Below, piece by piece: positions 47,109-58,250 of a stretch of DNA of 64,000 nucleotides; positions within the stretch are counted from its first letter, which is position 1, and each line of letters begins with the position of its first letter. The notes under the pieces are model-generated. The model was not told where the DNA came from and made no database searches. It worked only from the letters and a program-made list of their open reading frames with translations. Made by a program: the position numbers and the translations under genes. The stretch spans positions 17,521,176-17,585,175 of the forward strand of contig NC_052359.1 of the NCBI RefSeq assembly GCF_009727055.1. Reading direction: 5' to 3'. The stretch is from Benincasa hispida. Its lineage: Eukaryota > Streptophyta > Magnoliopsida > Cucurbitales > Cucurbitaceae.

Positions 47109-49060
47109 ATGGAACCTGAGGTTGTGTCAACCTCGAAGATAAAGGAAACGAAAACCGTGAAAGTTCAGTTACCAGCTTTCCCTCAGAGGCTAAGGAAGAA
47201 GAAAAACAAAGAGGTACAATACCAATGCTTCTTATCTATGTTAAAGCAATTACATGTTAACATTCCTTTCAGTGAAGCGATTGAGGAAATGTCTGCCTAT
47301 GCCAAGTTTCTTAAGGACATGGTAACTAAGAAAAGAGGCAATGGAAAATTTGCCATGGTGGCATTAACACAAAGTTCCAAATCCATTATCCCACCGAAGA
47401 TGAGCGATCCTAGGAGCTTCACTATTCCTTGCTCCATAGGAGGACTCTATATTGGGCAAGCCCTATTTGACTTAGGGGCCAGCATAAATTTGATGCCGCT
47501 GTCGATTTTTAGATAATTAAATGTGAGGCAACTTGTGCCCACATCAGTGACTCTCCAATTGGCTGAGAGATCTCTGGTTCATCTAGAAGGTAAGGTGAAG
47601 GATGTGTTGATCAGGATTGATAATTTATTCTGCCAGCTGACTTCATTATTATAGACTATGAGGCCGACAAAAATGTGCCAATCATTTTGGGGCGACCTTT
47701 TCTATCAATGGGTCGTGCTTAGATTGATGTGTACAAGGGAGAAATCACCTTGAGTATAAATAGACAGAAGCTCAAATTTAATATAGTTCGTGTCATGAAA
47801 TTCCTGGATGAATAAGACCTGCAAGATTCTGATGATAAGGACCTGAATTTGATTGAAGAAGAGAAGTCTGATGATTAGTGTGAAGAAGAGGATGCCAACG
47901 CATCCGTAGCTGCCTGCAATGCGATCGTAGAAAAAACAAAAAAAGAAGAAGAAATTATCGCAATGCAAGAAGAAGAGCCAAAAGAAGAAAGAAAAACAAC
48001 GTAACCTTCCCTCGTGGAACCACCAACACTTGAACTAAAGACCTTACCAACACATTTGAAGTATGCATTTCTAGGGCAGAATGAGAAGCTGCCAGTGATA
48101 ATTTCCTCTGCGCTCAATGTAGATCAAGAGAATGCGTTGATGAGCATTCTCAAGAAACATGAGCGAGCAATTGGATGGACACTCGCTGACATCAGAGGAA
48201 TTAGCCCCGCGTACTGCATGCACCACATTCGTCTTGAGGACAACCACAAAGTAACTATTGAAAATCAACGCAAACTTAACCCTGCGATGAAAGAGGTTGT
48301 CAAAAAGGAGATTATCAAGTGGCTGGATGCGGGCATTATCTATCCCATTGCAGATAGCACGTGGGTCAGCCCGTGCAATGTGTGTCGAAGAATGGCGGAA
48401 TGACGGTAGTCCTCAATGAGAACAATGAATTAATACCGTAAATAACCATCACTGGATGGCGCATATGTATGGACTACTGCAAATTGAATGCGGCCACAAA
48501 GAAAGATCATTTCCCTCTACCATTCATTGATCAAATGCTAGACAGACTAGCAGGGAATGATTTTTACTGCTTTTTGGATGGATATGCCGGGTACAATCAA
48601 ATCATGACAGCTCCTGAAGACCAAGACAAGACAACATTCACTTGCCCATATGGGACATTTGCTTTTCGCCGCATGCCGTTTGGTCTCTACAATGCGTCGA
48701 GCACGTTCCAGTAGTGCATGATGGCGATCTTTTCAGATTTTCTCGAAGACTCAGTGGAAATATTTATGGATGACTTCTCCATTTTTGGGAACACTTATGA
48801 AGTCTGCCTGGCCAATTTGGAGAAAATTCTGAAAAGATGTGAAGAGACGAACCTGGTGCTCAACTAGGAAAAATGTCATTTCATGGTGAAAGAGGGTATA
48901 GTGTTGGGACACAAGGTCTCTTGAGAAGGGTTGGAGGTGGACAAAGCAAAGATCGACGCAATTGAAAAGCTTCCACCTCCAACCAGTGTGAAGGCTATGC
49001 GAAGCTTCATGGGGCACGCCGGATTTTACAGACGATTCATCAAGGTCTTTTCTAAGATAG
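47109..49060 (+). pseudogene. Element 7 protease and reverse transcriptase, broken
   Basis: 47109-47516 carries the linker and the protease active site DLGASINLMPLSIF, intact, then a TAA. The protease remainder (47520-47810) is shifted and has TAG for Gln. Reverse transcriptase begins in 48014-48403 (PAMKEVVKKEIIKWLDAGIIYPIADSTWVSP), shifts frame at about 48380, and continues at 48469-48714 (MDYCKLNAATKKDHFPLPFIDQMLDRLAGNDFYCFLDGYAGYNQI, FAFRRMPFGLYNA). After a TAG at 48712-48714 the catalytic FMDDFS (near 48765), NLVLN followed by TAG where the family has Trp, and FMGHAGFYRRFIKVF complete the domain. Confidence 0.85.
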
Positions 49061-49560
49061 CATGACCACTGAGTGCGTTGCTAGAGGTTGACAGAAAATT
49101 TGAGTTCAACAATAATTGCCTCAACGCATACAGAGTTTTAAAAGATGCGTTGATTATCGCACCCATACTAATTGCACCAGATTGGACAATGCCATTTGAA
49201 ATCATGTACGTCGCAAGTGGGTATGCAATAGGGGCTGCATTAGAGCAAAAGAAGAAAACTATTTTGCACCCCATCTCATATGCGTGCAAAACTCTAAACC
49301 CTGCTCAAACAAATATACCACCACTGAAAAATAACTCCTGGCTGTGATTTTTGCGTTGGAAAAATTCCGGACATATTTATTGGGAACCAAGGTACTCATT
49401 CACATTGATCACTCAGTAATCAAATATATGATGACAAAAAAAGATGCAAAGCCGAGATTGATCAGATGGATTCTTCTCCTTCAAGAATTTGATATCGAGA
49501 TAATTTATCGAAAGGGGACAGAGAATCAAGTTGTGGATCACTTGTCCAGATTGGAAAATC
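49061..49560 (+). pseudogene. Element 7 RNase H, broken
   Basis: The frame 49078-49347 starts LEVDRKFEFNNNCLNAYRVLKDALIIAPILIAPDWTMPFEI; the first RNase H Asp (family MCDAS) reads MYVAS, so that catalytic residue is lost. YACKTLNPAQTN follows, with a one-base slip near 49343 at the family TEKELLAV motif. The frame 49344-49763 continues [51 protein letters not shown] and ends [16 protein letters not shown]. This is the best preserved RNase H of the window and is the reference for the deletion in element 4. Confidence 0.85.
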
Positions 49561-52500
49561 TCAAGGTTGACCGCAATGAATCTGAGGTGAGTGTTGTGTT
49601 TTCAGATGAGCAGCTGTTCCACATAGAAGAATTGCACTGGTATGCAGACATCGTCAATTATTTGGTTTGTGAAAATATTACACTTATCATCAACAGAAGA
49701 AGCTCAAGAATGAATACAGACATTATTATTGGGATGAGCCAAATTTCTATAGGAGAGGTGTAGACTAGATTATTCGGTTATGCATGCCAAATGCTGCTCA
49801 ATAATGCATATTTTCATAATGCCACGACTAACCGTATGGTGGGCACTTTGGAGGATAGCGCACTGTTGACGAATCGCTGATAGATATGATTGATGACGTT
49901 CTATGCTTGAAATGATGCGATACTACTGCTAGATATGCGTTAATTATGGATGTTCACGTAGTATGCCATGCGTTGTCACAAGTTTCCTTACGATGGAACC
50001 AAGTGTAATTCCACCGCAAGTTTCTCGGTGTGACTCGAGGTCGAACACAGGGATTGTTTTAGGTTATTATGATATGTTCATGATATATGCGACTAGGATT
50101 TTCAATCTTTATAGGTGTGTTTGTAGAAGTATTAAAATTGTGGTCAAGTAAAGTAAAGCAGTAAAAATGCGATAATAAAATGAAATACAATAAACCTAAG
50201 CTAGATGATACAAGATACAGCCTCATGATAGAAGATGTTGGGGTCAAGGCTGGCTGCGAAGGTTATGCAAAGAACGTGGAATGCGGCGACAAGTCTTATG
50301 AACATAATAGAAAGAGAAAGATAAATAATATAAACAGCGCAAGTTCCCAATTGCGTTGAAGCTAGAAATACTGTTCCGCTCCTCTCTTGGCGTAGACCTT
50401 TCAGTGAAATGCCGCACTTCCACATGTCTGTGGTGAAATAGAGAATAACGTAATGAATGCAAGGTTGCTTCCATGTCTGGAAGTACTACTCGCTTTAGTT
50501 AACGCATTCTTCTAACCCTCTCTCGATAGATCAGAATGGCATCTTCACTTCTGCTCTCACAAGTGAAGATGTCGTCTAGCATGCCTTAGCTAAACGCATT
50601 TTATACCTTTAACATAGATTAAGTACTTGTTTGATTCATATTAACTATCAAGGGATTAAAAAGACATCATGGAGAAAATGATTAATGGAGGAACGGAAAT
50701 AGATAGAGAATGGTATATGAAAGCTATCAAAACATTTAATATATCTATTAAACGTTTGATACATGGTGTATGAATGAAGAGTTAAAGAGAAAGTGAAATA
50801 CAACGATGAAAGAAATAAAACAGATATAAACAAGTGCCAATGTCTTGGCACTGATTCGATGGAGATCTGCTTGCCGGATAGGATGGATTTGATGGTAAGA
50901 AGAGCTTCCCTCTCAGGCTTGCTCCACCGGTAGTAGAGATCTATGCACAGCGCTTCTGATCGGGTATTCGGCAGGTTGGATCTGAGATTCACCTCTCGAC
51001 CTTATCTCGTCTTCTTCCCTGATTTCTTTCAACTTAACAGCTACAGCTCAGCCTTTTCTCTCAACAGTTTAGCAACACTTAGCCCCGTATCAAGTAGCAT
51101 AAGTTTTCTCTGAAATCTATGGGGATTTATAGGTGCAGATCTTTGACTCCAGCTTTGTGATCCCCACTGATTGTTATGGTAAATTCTGAAGATGGAGGAT
51201 ATTATTCCTTCTGTATGCAATCAGATCATCAATTTCTGCAACAACCGTTAGTTGTACACGTGTCTCCAATCCTCTGTTTTGCGCTGCTTAGCTGCATCTT
51301 TCAATCGTGAGTTCGCATATGGTGTTGTTTTTAATACCACATGTGTGGTGAAAAGTCAGCTTTGGATCGACTGTTGCATTGTGCCATCATTGCGCTAATC
51401 GTTCTTCATTGTGATTGATGAGCGCAATGTGACAGAGATGCGTTGATCAGTTTCTCGTGAGCCGCTTTCTAGAAAAACAGAGTAAAACTCGGCTGTCTTC
51501 CATCTTTATGGCGTTAGTGGTGTAATCGATCATTCTTATTATTGTAATTCTACGATAATCTTTATTACAATCGGCGCATATTTACTAACTTCTGGTCGCA
51601 AAATCTAGATAGGTGCATAAATAACTTGTATTTCTACAAGTTATCACGCACTGCAGCCAAAGTTTTGCAAAGTGATTCTTTTGGCTTTCATTATTCAAGG
51701 ATGGGCTTACTACGCAATGAAATATGATCGGTGTCAATGCACAGGCAACATTTCATGGAAAACGCAATGCCAATGAACACTATCTAGGAGCTAGAGTTAT
51801 TTGACGCAGTGGGGAATTGATTTCATGGGACCGTTCCCCCCTCGAATGGTAAACACTCATAATCTTATTAACCGATTGATTATGTCTCCAAGTGGGTAGA
51901 GGCAATAGCATGCCCCGTAAGTGATGCGGCGGTAGTCTCCCAGTTCCTGAAGAAATATATTTTCATTCATTTTGGCACTCCTCGTGGCATCATAAGTGAT
52001 GAAGGATCCCACTTTGTCAATCAAAATATCAAAGAGCTACTGCGCAAGTACAATATCCTCCACAAAGTGGCCACCGCATACCGTCCGCAAATGAATGGTC
52101 AAGCTGAAGTGTCCAATTGAGAAATTAAATTGATGCTTGAGAAGGTAGTAAGGCCTTCACGGAAAGACTAGGCTACAAAGCTTGACGATGCATTGTGGGC
52201 ATACCGGACTGCATTTAAAACACCCATAGATATGTCCCCCTATGCACTGATATTTGGTAAGGTGTGTCATTTGCCTTTGAAGCTAGAGTATAAGGCACTG
52301 TGGGCAGTAAAGAAGCTGGATTTTGATTTAAAGAAGGCAGGGGAAGCGCGGAAAATGCAACTGGTCGAGCTAGAAGAATGGAGGAACAACGCATATGAAA
52401 ATGCGAAGATTTATAAAGAGCGCACCAAGCGCTGGCATGATCAACGCATATGCGGTAAGAATCTCCAGTCGGGCAAAAAGTCTTGCTTTTCAATTCACGT

Positions 52501-52701
52501 CTGCAACTTTTCCAAGGAAAGCTAAAGTCACGTTGGTTCGGACCATTCATAATTCAACAAGTACTTCTGCATTGTGCAGTGGAATTATCAAATGACGATG
52601 GAACCAACATATTTAAAGTCAACGGGCAGCAAGTAAAGGCATACCATGCAGAAAACTGGCATAGCCAAGTCAACTTTGTGGAACTAAAAGACTTTGAATG
52701 A
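49561..52701 (+). pseudogene. Element 7 integrase, split by a solo LTR
   Basis: The N-terminal linker and start of the zinc domain occupy 49561-49865, to the conserved GGHFGG motif. A solo LTR (49866-51646, antisense) interrupts it, with CGCACTG on both sides. From 51647 the domain resumes: CDRCQC near 51730, first catalytic Asp in GIDFMGPF near 51823, second in IISDEGSHF near 51990, Glu in NGQAEVSN near 52105, with 35 residues between the second Asp and the Glu as in Ty3/gypsy. TGA and TAG stops occur after the Glu and at 52170. The open frame 52193-52525 carries the end of the core, and 52483-52701 the C-terminal part ([30 protein letters not shown]). Confidence 0.85.
49866..51646 (-). repeat. 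Solo LTR of family A inside the element 7 integrase
   Basis: The reverse complement matches the complete LTR 8287-10087 end to end. The terminal hairpin lies at 51621-51644. CGCACTG occurs at 49859-49865 and again at 51647-51653, consistent with a target duplication. The flanking sequence rejoins cleanly in the integrase zinc domain. No internal sequence is present, so it arose by LTR-LTR recombination. Confidence 0.9.
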
Positions 52702-54055
52702 AGAAGAAAGTAGGTGGTCCCTACGTTATCAAATGATCGCAACTTATCAGGGACGCAAGTTTTGGGAAAACTTCAAGTCTTCAACTCTTTTATCCACTAT
52801 TCGGAATTTTCAATATCCTTTCAATTCTGATTTATCCTTAGTTTACTAACACTATCGTTATTACATAAAAAAAAAATTTGCAATAACGATTTTTCCTTTG
52901 TTTAAAATAATTTGACCCTCTCTTTGTTTTTCTTACAACTATTGAGGCGCTGGATTGTGGAGATGATACGCGAAGAAGCACTTATCTTATTCCATCACCG
53001 CAACCCAAGGAAGAAAGATCGCCGCATAGATGGATGCGTCAATACAATGCAGGCGACAGTGCAAACTTTGGGGGTGTACTCTTCCTTATCCTTATTTCAA
53101 AATTTGCGCTATCACATTGTATTTCGCTTTTCTAAGTTTTATCACCGCATCCTTCTTGATTACCACAATCATTTAACAAGTAGATAAATTTAGTAGTTTA
53201 CTGTATCCTGTTTCTTTGCCAAATATGATTTCAATGATGAAAAATATGCTTCTATTTCTTTCGTATATATTTGAGTCAACTTAATCTTAAGATAGTCACC
53301 TCATAAAATATTTCTAGAAGTTAGGGGTTTGCTAGCTTTCTTTCAAACTCTCTTTACAACGCATTCTAGAACATCACATAACTTATTTTAATCTTTTGGC
53401 AATGGGGACATTGCCGTATTTTAAATTTGGGGGTGAGGTATTTATTTTCGACCGCTATTTTCTACGCAAAAAAAAAAAAAAATTAACTCCACTGTCAACA
53501 CAATGGAAATCCATGTTGATAAGAGTTAAGTTGTGAAAGACACTTACCCGTTTGGATGTTCGTATGACACACATAGGAGCAAGCCAAAATGAAAGTAAGT
53601 TACCAGGATCAATGCATAAATCAATGATTGAAACTCCAATGCCAAATCGGTATGAGTTTAGTTTGAGAAAGAGTGCATTGCTCGTTGTTGGATGTCCGCA
53701 TGACACCTGTGGGGGCAAGCCAAAACGAAGGGAAGGCACTTGGATCAGCGCAAGGTCAGAAAAAATAGCAATAAAGAAAATTTGTGTGTGCAAGGATAAA
53801 TCTTTTGTCACCTCGGTAGAAAAATTTTCTTTTTGAAATAAATCATGTGATGTTCTGGAATTTAGTAGTTCTTTTGAAAGTTAAACTTGCAGTTCCTAGG
53901 TTCTAGAAATATTTTAATAAGAAACTTGAGTAAGACTTGAGGAAATTCTGGTATATAAGATTTGAACGAAGTATCCTTGAGAAATCTAGGAAAAGAACTT
54001 TTCGGTGGACTTACTAAAGGAATCTTTAGCTTATGCTTGAGGACAAGCATTGTTT
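52702..54055 (+). other. Element 7 3' untranslated region with paired motif
   Basis: No supported gene. The conserved motif pair is at 53551-53595 and 53682-53730. 52702-52830 is the sequence that elements 3 and 5 fuse directly to protease. Confidence 0.75.
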
Positions 54056-54068
54056 AAATTTGGGGGTG
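54056..54068 (+). other. Polypurine tract of element 7
   Basis: AAATTTGGGGGTG adjoining the LTR, preceded by GAGGACAAGCATTG. Confidence 0.8.
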
Positions 54069-55706
54069 TGATAACGGGCATAAATGTACGTTATCATAGT
54101 GCTAAATTATTAAATAATGTTGGATTGCGAAATTGCATCCATTAAGCATAAATTATATAATATTGTGGTCGCATGTGTTCAGCACATTGGAACTATTGAT
54201 TTTTGTATTTTTGTGCAGAATATGCGTTAATGCAATGTAAAGATTGCGATCATAGGAATTCATCGGTCGAGCGCAACTTCACCGCAAGACTTTGCATTAA
54301 TTGTGCTCGCAAAACATTCGCCCAAGAAGAATTACTGCAACTTGGTCAACGCAACATGGTGGGCACATCTGGGTGAAAGGCCAATTAAGGGCAATGGGAC
54401 AGAAAGCTGATGATAGTCGGATCCAAATTAAGTTGACAGCCGATAACGGTCTCAAAGTACATTTAGCTTTATCGGGGACAATCATCTGACGCATCAGTCA
54501 GGAATTAAAATTGTCCCATATGTACAACCAAGAGAGAGAAGCCGCCTTTCACCGTGGATGCTCTATAAATACTAAGTGCATTCTTCAGAAAGGGGTTAAC
54601 AAGTTAATCGGTCAACCAGTTGATCGCTTTACATTCAGTTGCTTCTGTTCATAGTTTTCTTTTCATTTTTTAGGCGGAGCAAGAGAAGAGCGGTGATACC
54701 GGAGATCGCCCAGGGCAACTCGAGAAAGAACCTTGGGGCATAAGGGTAGAGAGCGGGCCGACTCTCGCGAGAGCAAGAATATCTTTAGAGCACGAGTAGA
54801 ACAGTGTAAATGCCTGGTAGTAAGAAATTGGTACCAGGCTCTTTACTTTACTTGCATTGATATTTGTACTTCATCTTTATATTTATTCAATGAAAGTTCT
54901 ATTTCTACATCTGCTCACTCTCTTAATACGCATGAGTAGCTAAGCTAGTTGAATGGGTTGAGAAGAACTAGGCTAACATGACCTAGGAAGTTCACTGCTT
55001 GCGATTGTCTTGTTTTATACTGTGCAAAATACCCTTTAGAGTTACTTGAGAGAGAGTCTAAAGAAAGAACCTAATGTCTCGAGAGAGCTAGGTTAGAATT
55101 TGGACTTGAGAGAGCAAGATTAGGCTTGCATAAACAAGAGATAGGGACTTAGAGATAAGCTCTGTTTGTCAACTTGCATCGCATGCATCCTAGGAATAGG
55201 TAAGATATTATGTGGTCGCATATTTTTGTGGATGTCATCTTGTCATCGCATAAATAGGAATAGAGGTTTATGTGTAAACCCTATAGACTTATCACATATT
55301 TATCACATGCGTTCTAACCTTAGAAGTCGTGCTGTTTATGCATGTTCCATGATCGCAAGTATGAACGCATTCTAGGGAGTGTTAGCCGAAACCTTTCTCA
55401 ACTTGTTCACCGCATATTCATCGCATTTCCCGTTACCAACTCATTTTCAAACTCCACCGCATTTTATTTCTTTTTAATCAACGCAATCGAAAACCCAAAA
55501 ACCTTCTTTATTTTACCAGTTACCACAAAGTTTTCATAAGAAAATTATCAAAGCAATCTATTTTCACAAGCCCCTGTGATCGACCCTGGACTTACCAGGA
55601 AACTCAGGGGAATTGACACCTGAATTCCGCTGGGGAAACTTGAGTGCACAACGCAATTCCATCAACGCATATCATCCATATTTCCATTCAATAAAATAAC
55701 GCATCA
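54069..55706 (+). repeat. 3' LTR of element 7 (family B)
   Basis: Starts TGATAACG and has CGTTATCA at 54089-54096, the clearest copy of the family B palindrome; ends ATAACGCATCA. Followed by the GCAGC duplication. Confidence 0.9.
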
Positions 55707-57000
55707 GCAGCTGAAGGAATGCGATGGAAGCATGCAGCCGAAGGAATGCGTTGGTAGTACGCGATGGAGGCATGCGGCGATGGATACGTTGGATGCAGCG
55801 GCCTTGCTAAGGTATAAGCCATGTGATGGAACGAGATAAGGTGGATGCATAGTGATTTTTCCTTGCATTCCTAAGGCTTGCGGTAAGAAGGTTAATGAGG
55901 TGGGTTGCATTGGTCATAAGGGATGCATTAGCAAGAACCTAGGTGAAGGTGAGCTATGCTTTGAGGTGTTAAGTTGAGAACCAAGTTGACCCAAGGGTTG
56001 TTATGCATTGGTGATATGCTATGCGTTGATGATATGCTATGCGTTGGTGATATGCTATGGATATCTGAGGCTAGTAGTATGTGTTGAAGGAGTGTTGGTC
56101 ATTATCCTAGTTGAACGCATATTAAGTTGGATGAACGCATATGAATGATGGACGCATTCAAGGACGTCATCTGGACATGTGGCTTGTTAGGAAGAAGTCT
56201 TAGGCCTTAAGTAAATGAGGTGGATGCACAAGGAGACATGCAAAGTTGAGGGCTATGCATTGGTAAAAGGGGAGCAAGACACCTTGGGTTGTGCTGATGC
56301 AAGATTGCGTTGATAGTGTATGGAAGAGACACTTGGACATACGACCAAGTAGGAGGTGTCGGCCTTAGAGCAATCTTAGACGCCTATAAATAGGGCCAAG
56401 GACTTCAGATGAGAACTCAATTTCTCTTCAAAGGACATAAAGAAGGGTGTATTGGGAGGAGACTATGCGTTGGTCAAGAGGTTCTAAGAAGGGAGATGTT
56501 GTCGGACAGAAAGGACAGGAAGTAGCATCAACTTGGGATGTGGAGTTCTCCTAGAATACTGATACATTTAGAGTTATTCGAAAGCCACCTGAAATCTGAA
56601 AGAGTCTAGTTTTGAGGGTAGGGCTGCCAGAGAAGAATCTCCAAGGAATCGGGCTGGAGAATGAGCAAAAGACAGAAGGGTCGAGCTGTCGGGTAAGCTG
56701 GGCCAGTCTTGATGTTTTGATGCTTCCGCCTAAACCACGAAGAGTTATGAGCTAAGATTTTGAGGTACGCTTCCTGAGATAAAGCTTAGAACTATGAGTA
56801 ATCTGAGCTTTTAGTTGAATCTGGAATTTAGGGTTCAAAAGAGGAGCTTAGAAAGATCAAGGAACTTCTAGAGAGAAAGGTTCCTAAAAAACCAAGGTGA
56901 GTGGTACTTTCCTTTAAGTCTTAAAGCATATCTTTTAGAGTAAATTGTATATGATTATGTTATGAATGAGTATCTAGCATGAGAATGAGATTATGTGATC

Positions 57001-57165
57001 GGGATGATCAGGGGGTCAATAAGCCTAGTGCTTGAGCCCGAAAGAAAAAGCTCACGGGATGGTCAGGGGACCGAGAGGTCTAATTCCTAAGCCTGTGAGA
57101 AGATCCTCGAATGGGATGGTCAGAGGGCCGACGGCCCTAGCTTTTGAGCCCATGCACGGGGAGCT
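57001..57165 (+). repeat. ~56-bp tandem repeat in E2, three units
   Basis: GGGATG(A/G)TCAG starts units at 57001, 57056 and 57113 (55 and 57 bp), each with GCC(T/C)(A/T)AG or AGGTCTAA and GAGCCC or AAGCCTG following. E1 has a different repeat at this place. Confidence 0.75.
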
Positions 57166-57673
57166 ATGTTCACATAGAGAACAAAGGTTACGCAAAAGAG
57201 TAAGCATTGTAGTAGTAACAGTTAACTATCTATCGTATCTATAGGTAGACAGCATACTCATTCTAAGTAGTTATCAATTTAGTTATCTACCGTGCGTGTA
57301 GATAGAATTGAGAACAGACTCATTTAAGGCTGAGGTTTTAATGTAACCTCGTATTTATGATATGCTTGTTATTTATGAGTTGAAATAGACTTTAGAAGTT
57401 GCTTACCACTAATTGAGCTTTGTGAAGCTCATTCTGTTATTTCATTGTTTTCGTCCCAGGTAGTGAAAGGTGAGGAGTTCCAAGGTGCTACTAAGGTGAA
57501 GGTCTGCCATAAGCCACAGTTACACTTCCGGAGGGTTTTACAGTTGTTGTTGTAAACTTTGTAGATAAGTCTTGGAGTTGTATAAATGTTACATTGTTGT
57601 AATAAAATGGGCCTACTTAATCCGTTGTTGTTTGCCTCCTTGACTTAATCAGTTGGTTGTTGAATTTGTTCAT

Positions 57674-57684
57674 TGGTATCAGAG
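57674..57684 (+). other. Initiator-Met type primer-site string in E2
   Basis: TGGTATCAGAG, the start of the plant initiator-Met primer site, but it lies 108 bases inside the element end defined by the CATTT duplication. Its function is uncertain. Confidence 0.45.
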
Positions 57685-57797
57685 TTATTTCTGCAAGAGT
57701 TATTAGGTAGTAAGTGTCAACAAAAGGGTTGATAACTGCTACAGTCACATTCTTTCTCAGGCTTAGAGGGTAGTCTGGGACGAGGTGTGACACATTT

Positions 57798-58250
57798 TCT
57801 CTTGTTTTATGAGGTCCTAATCTAAATTCTTTCAAACTCAGATTAACTTTACTTAGAACAATTACTCAATTGATTCAAGCGAAGAATATATGTATGCATA
57901 AAAAAGTTGATCACATGATTCTTTCCGTTATTTAGTCATGTTTGCTACAATCTTCTCAACCAATGAGGGGATTTATCTATGCATGATGTTGGTAAAAAAT
58001 ACAGACAAGGTATATAACAAACATGTATTCATACTGAAAATCTGAATTTTTCAATACAAGAATTACAATAAAAATACACAAAACAAAGAGAAAGGTCCAG
58101 AGAGTCAAGCCGTGGTTCGAAATGTCTTGCTTCCTCCGGCTCGTTTTACAGCTACTTCACATAGATGATTGACCAGTATTATCCTCTTCTCTCCCTAGAA
58201 TCCTAAGCTCTCACTAAGGAATTTCTATACAAAATTGGTAAGTGTTTCTA
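57798..58250 (-). repeat. 5' LTR of element 6, middle part
   Basis: Resumes element 6 LTR after E2: TTTTATGAGGTCCTAATCTA and TCTTCTCAACCAATGAGG align loosely with family C at 27470-27620. The right limit is approximate. Confidence 0.6.

Larger units (their letters stand above)
43828..55706 (+). mobile_element. Element 7: full-structure Athila-like retrotransposon inserted in E2
   Basis: LTRs 43828-45494 and 54069-55706 (family B) bound primer site, gag, protease, reverse transcriptase, RNase H, integrase, 3' untranslated region and polypurine tract. GCAGC at 43823-43827 is repeated at 55707-55711, a perfect target duplication. The integrase is split by a solo LTR of family A. Minus that LTR it is about 10.1 kb. 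All genes carry stops. Its LTRs are the closest relatives of those of element 3, so it represents the pol-bearing partner type. Confidence 0.9.
42062..57792 (+). mobile_element. E2: non-autonomous LTR-like element, split by element 7
   Basis: It begins TGTGAACCC and ends GGTGTGACA, near-complementary termini typical of LTRs, and is flanked by the 5-bp duplication CATTT. E2's own sequence is 42062-42601, 43710-43827 and 55707-57792. It has no coding frames. A GC-rich minisatellite-like 5' half, a TATA box (56385-56392), a ~56-bp tandem repeat and a Met-type primer-site string (57674) are its features. It looks like a solo LTR or a very short non-autonomous element. The block 42602-43709 is probably false sequence. 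Confidence 0.7.
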
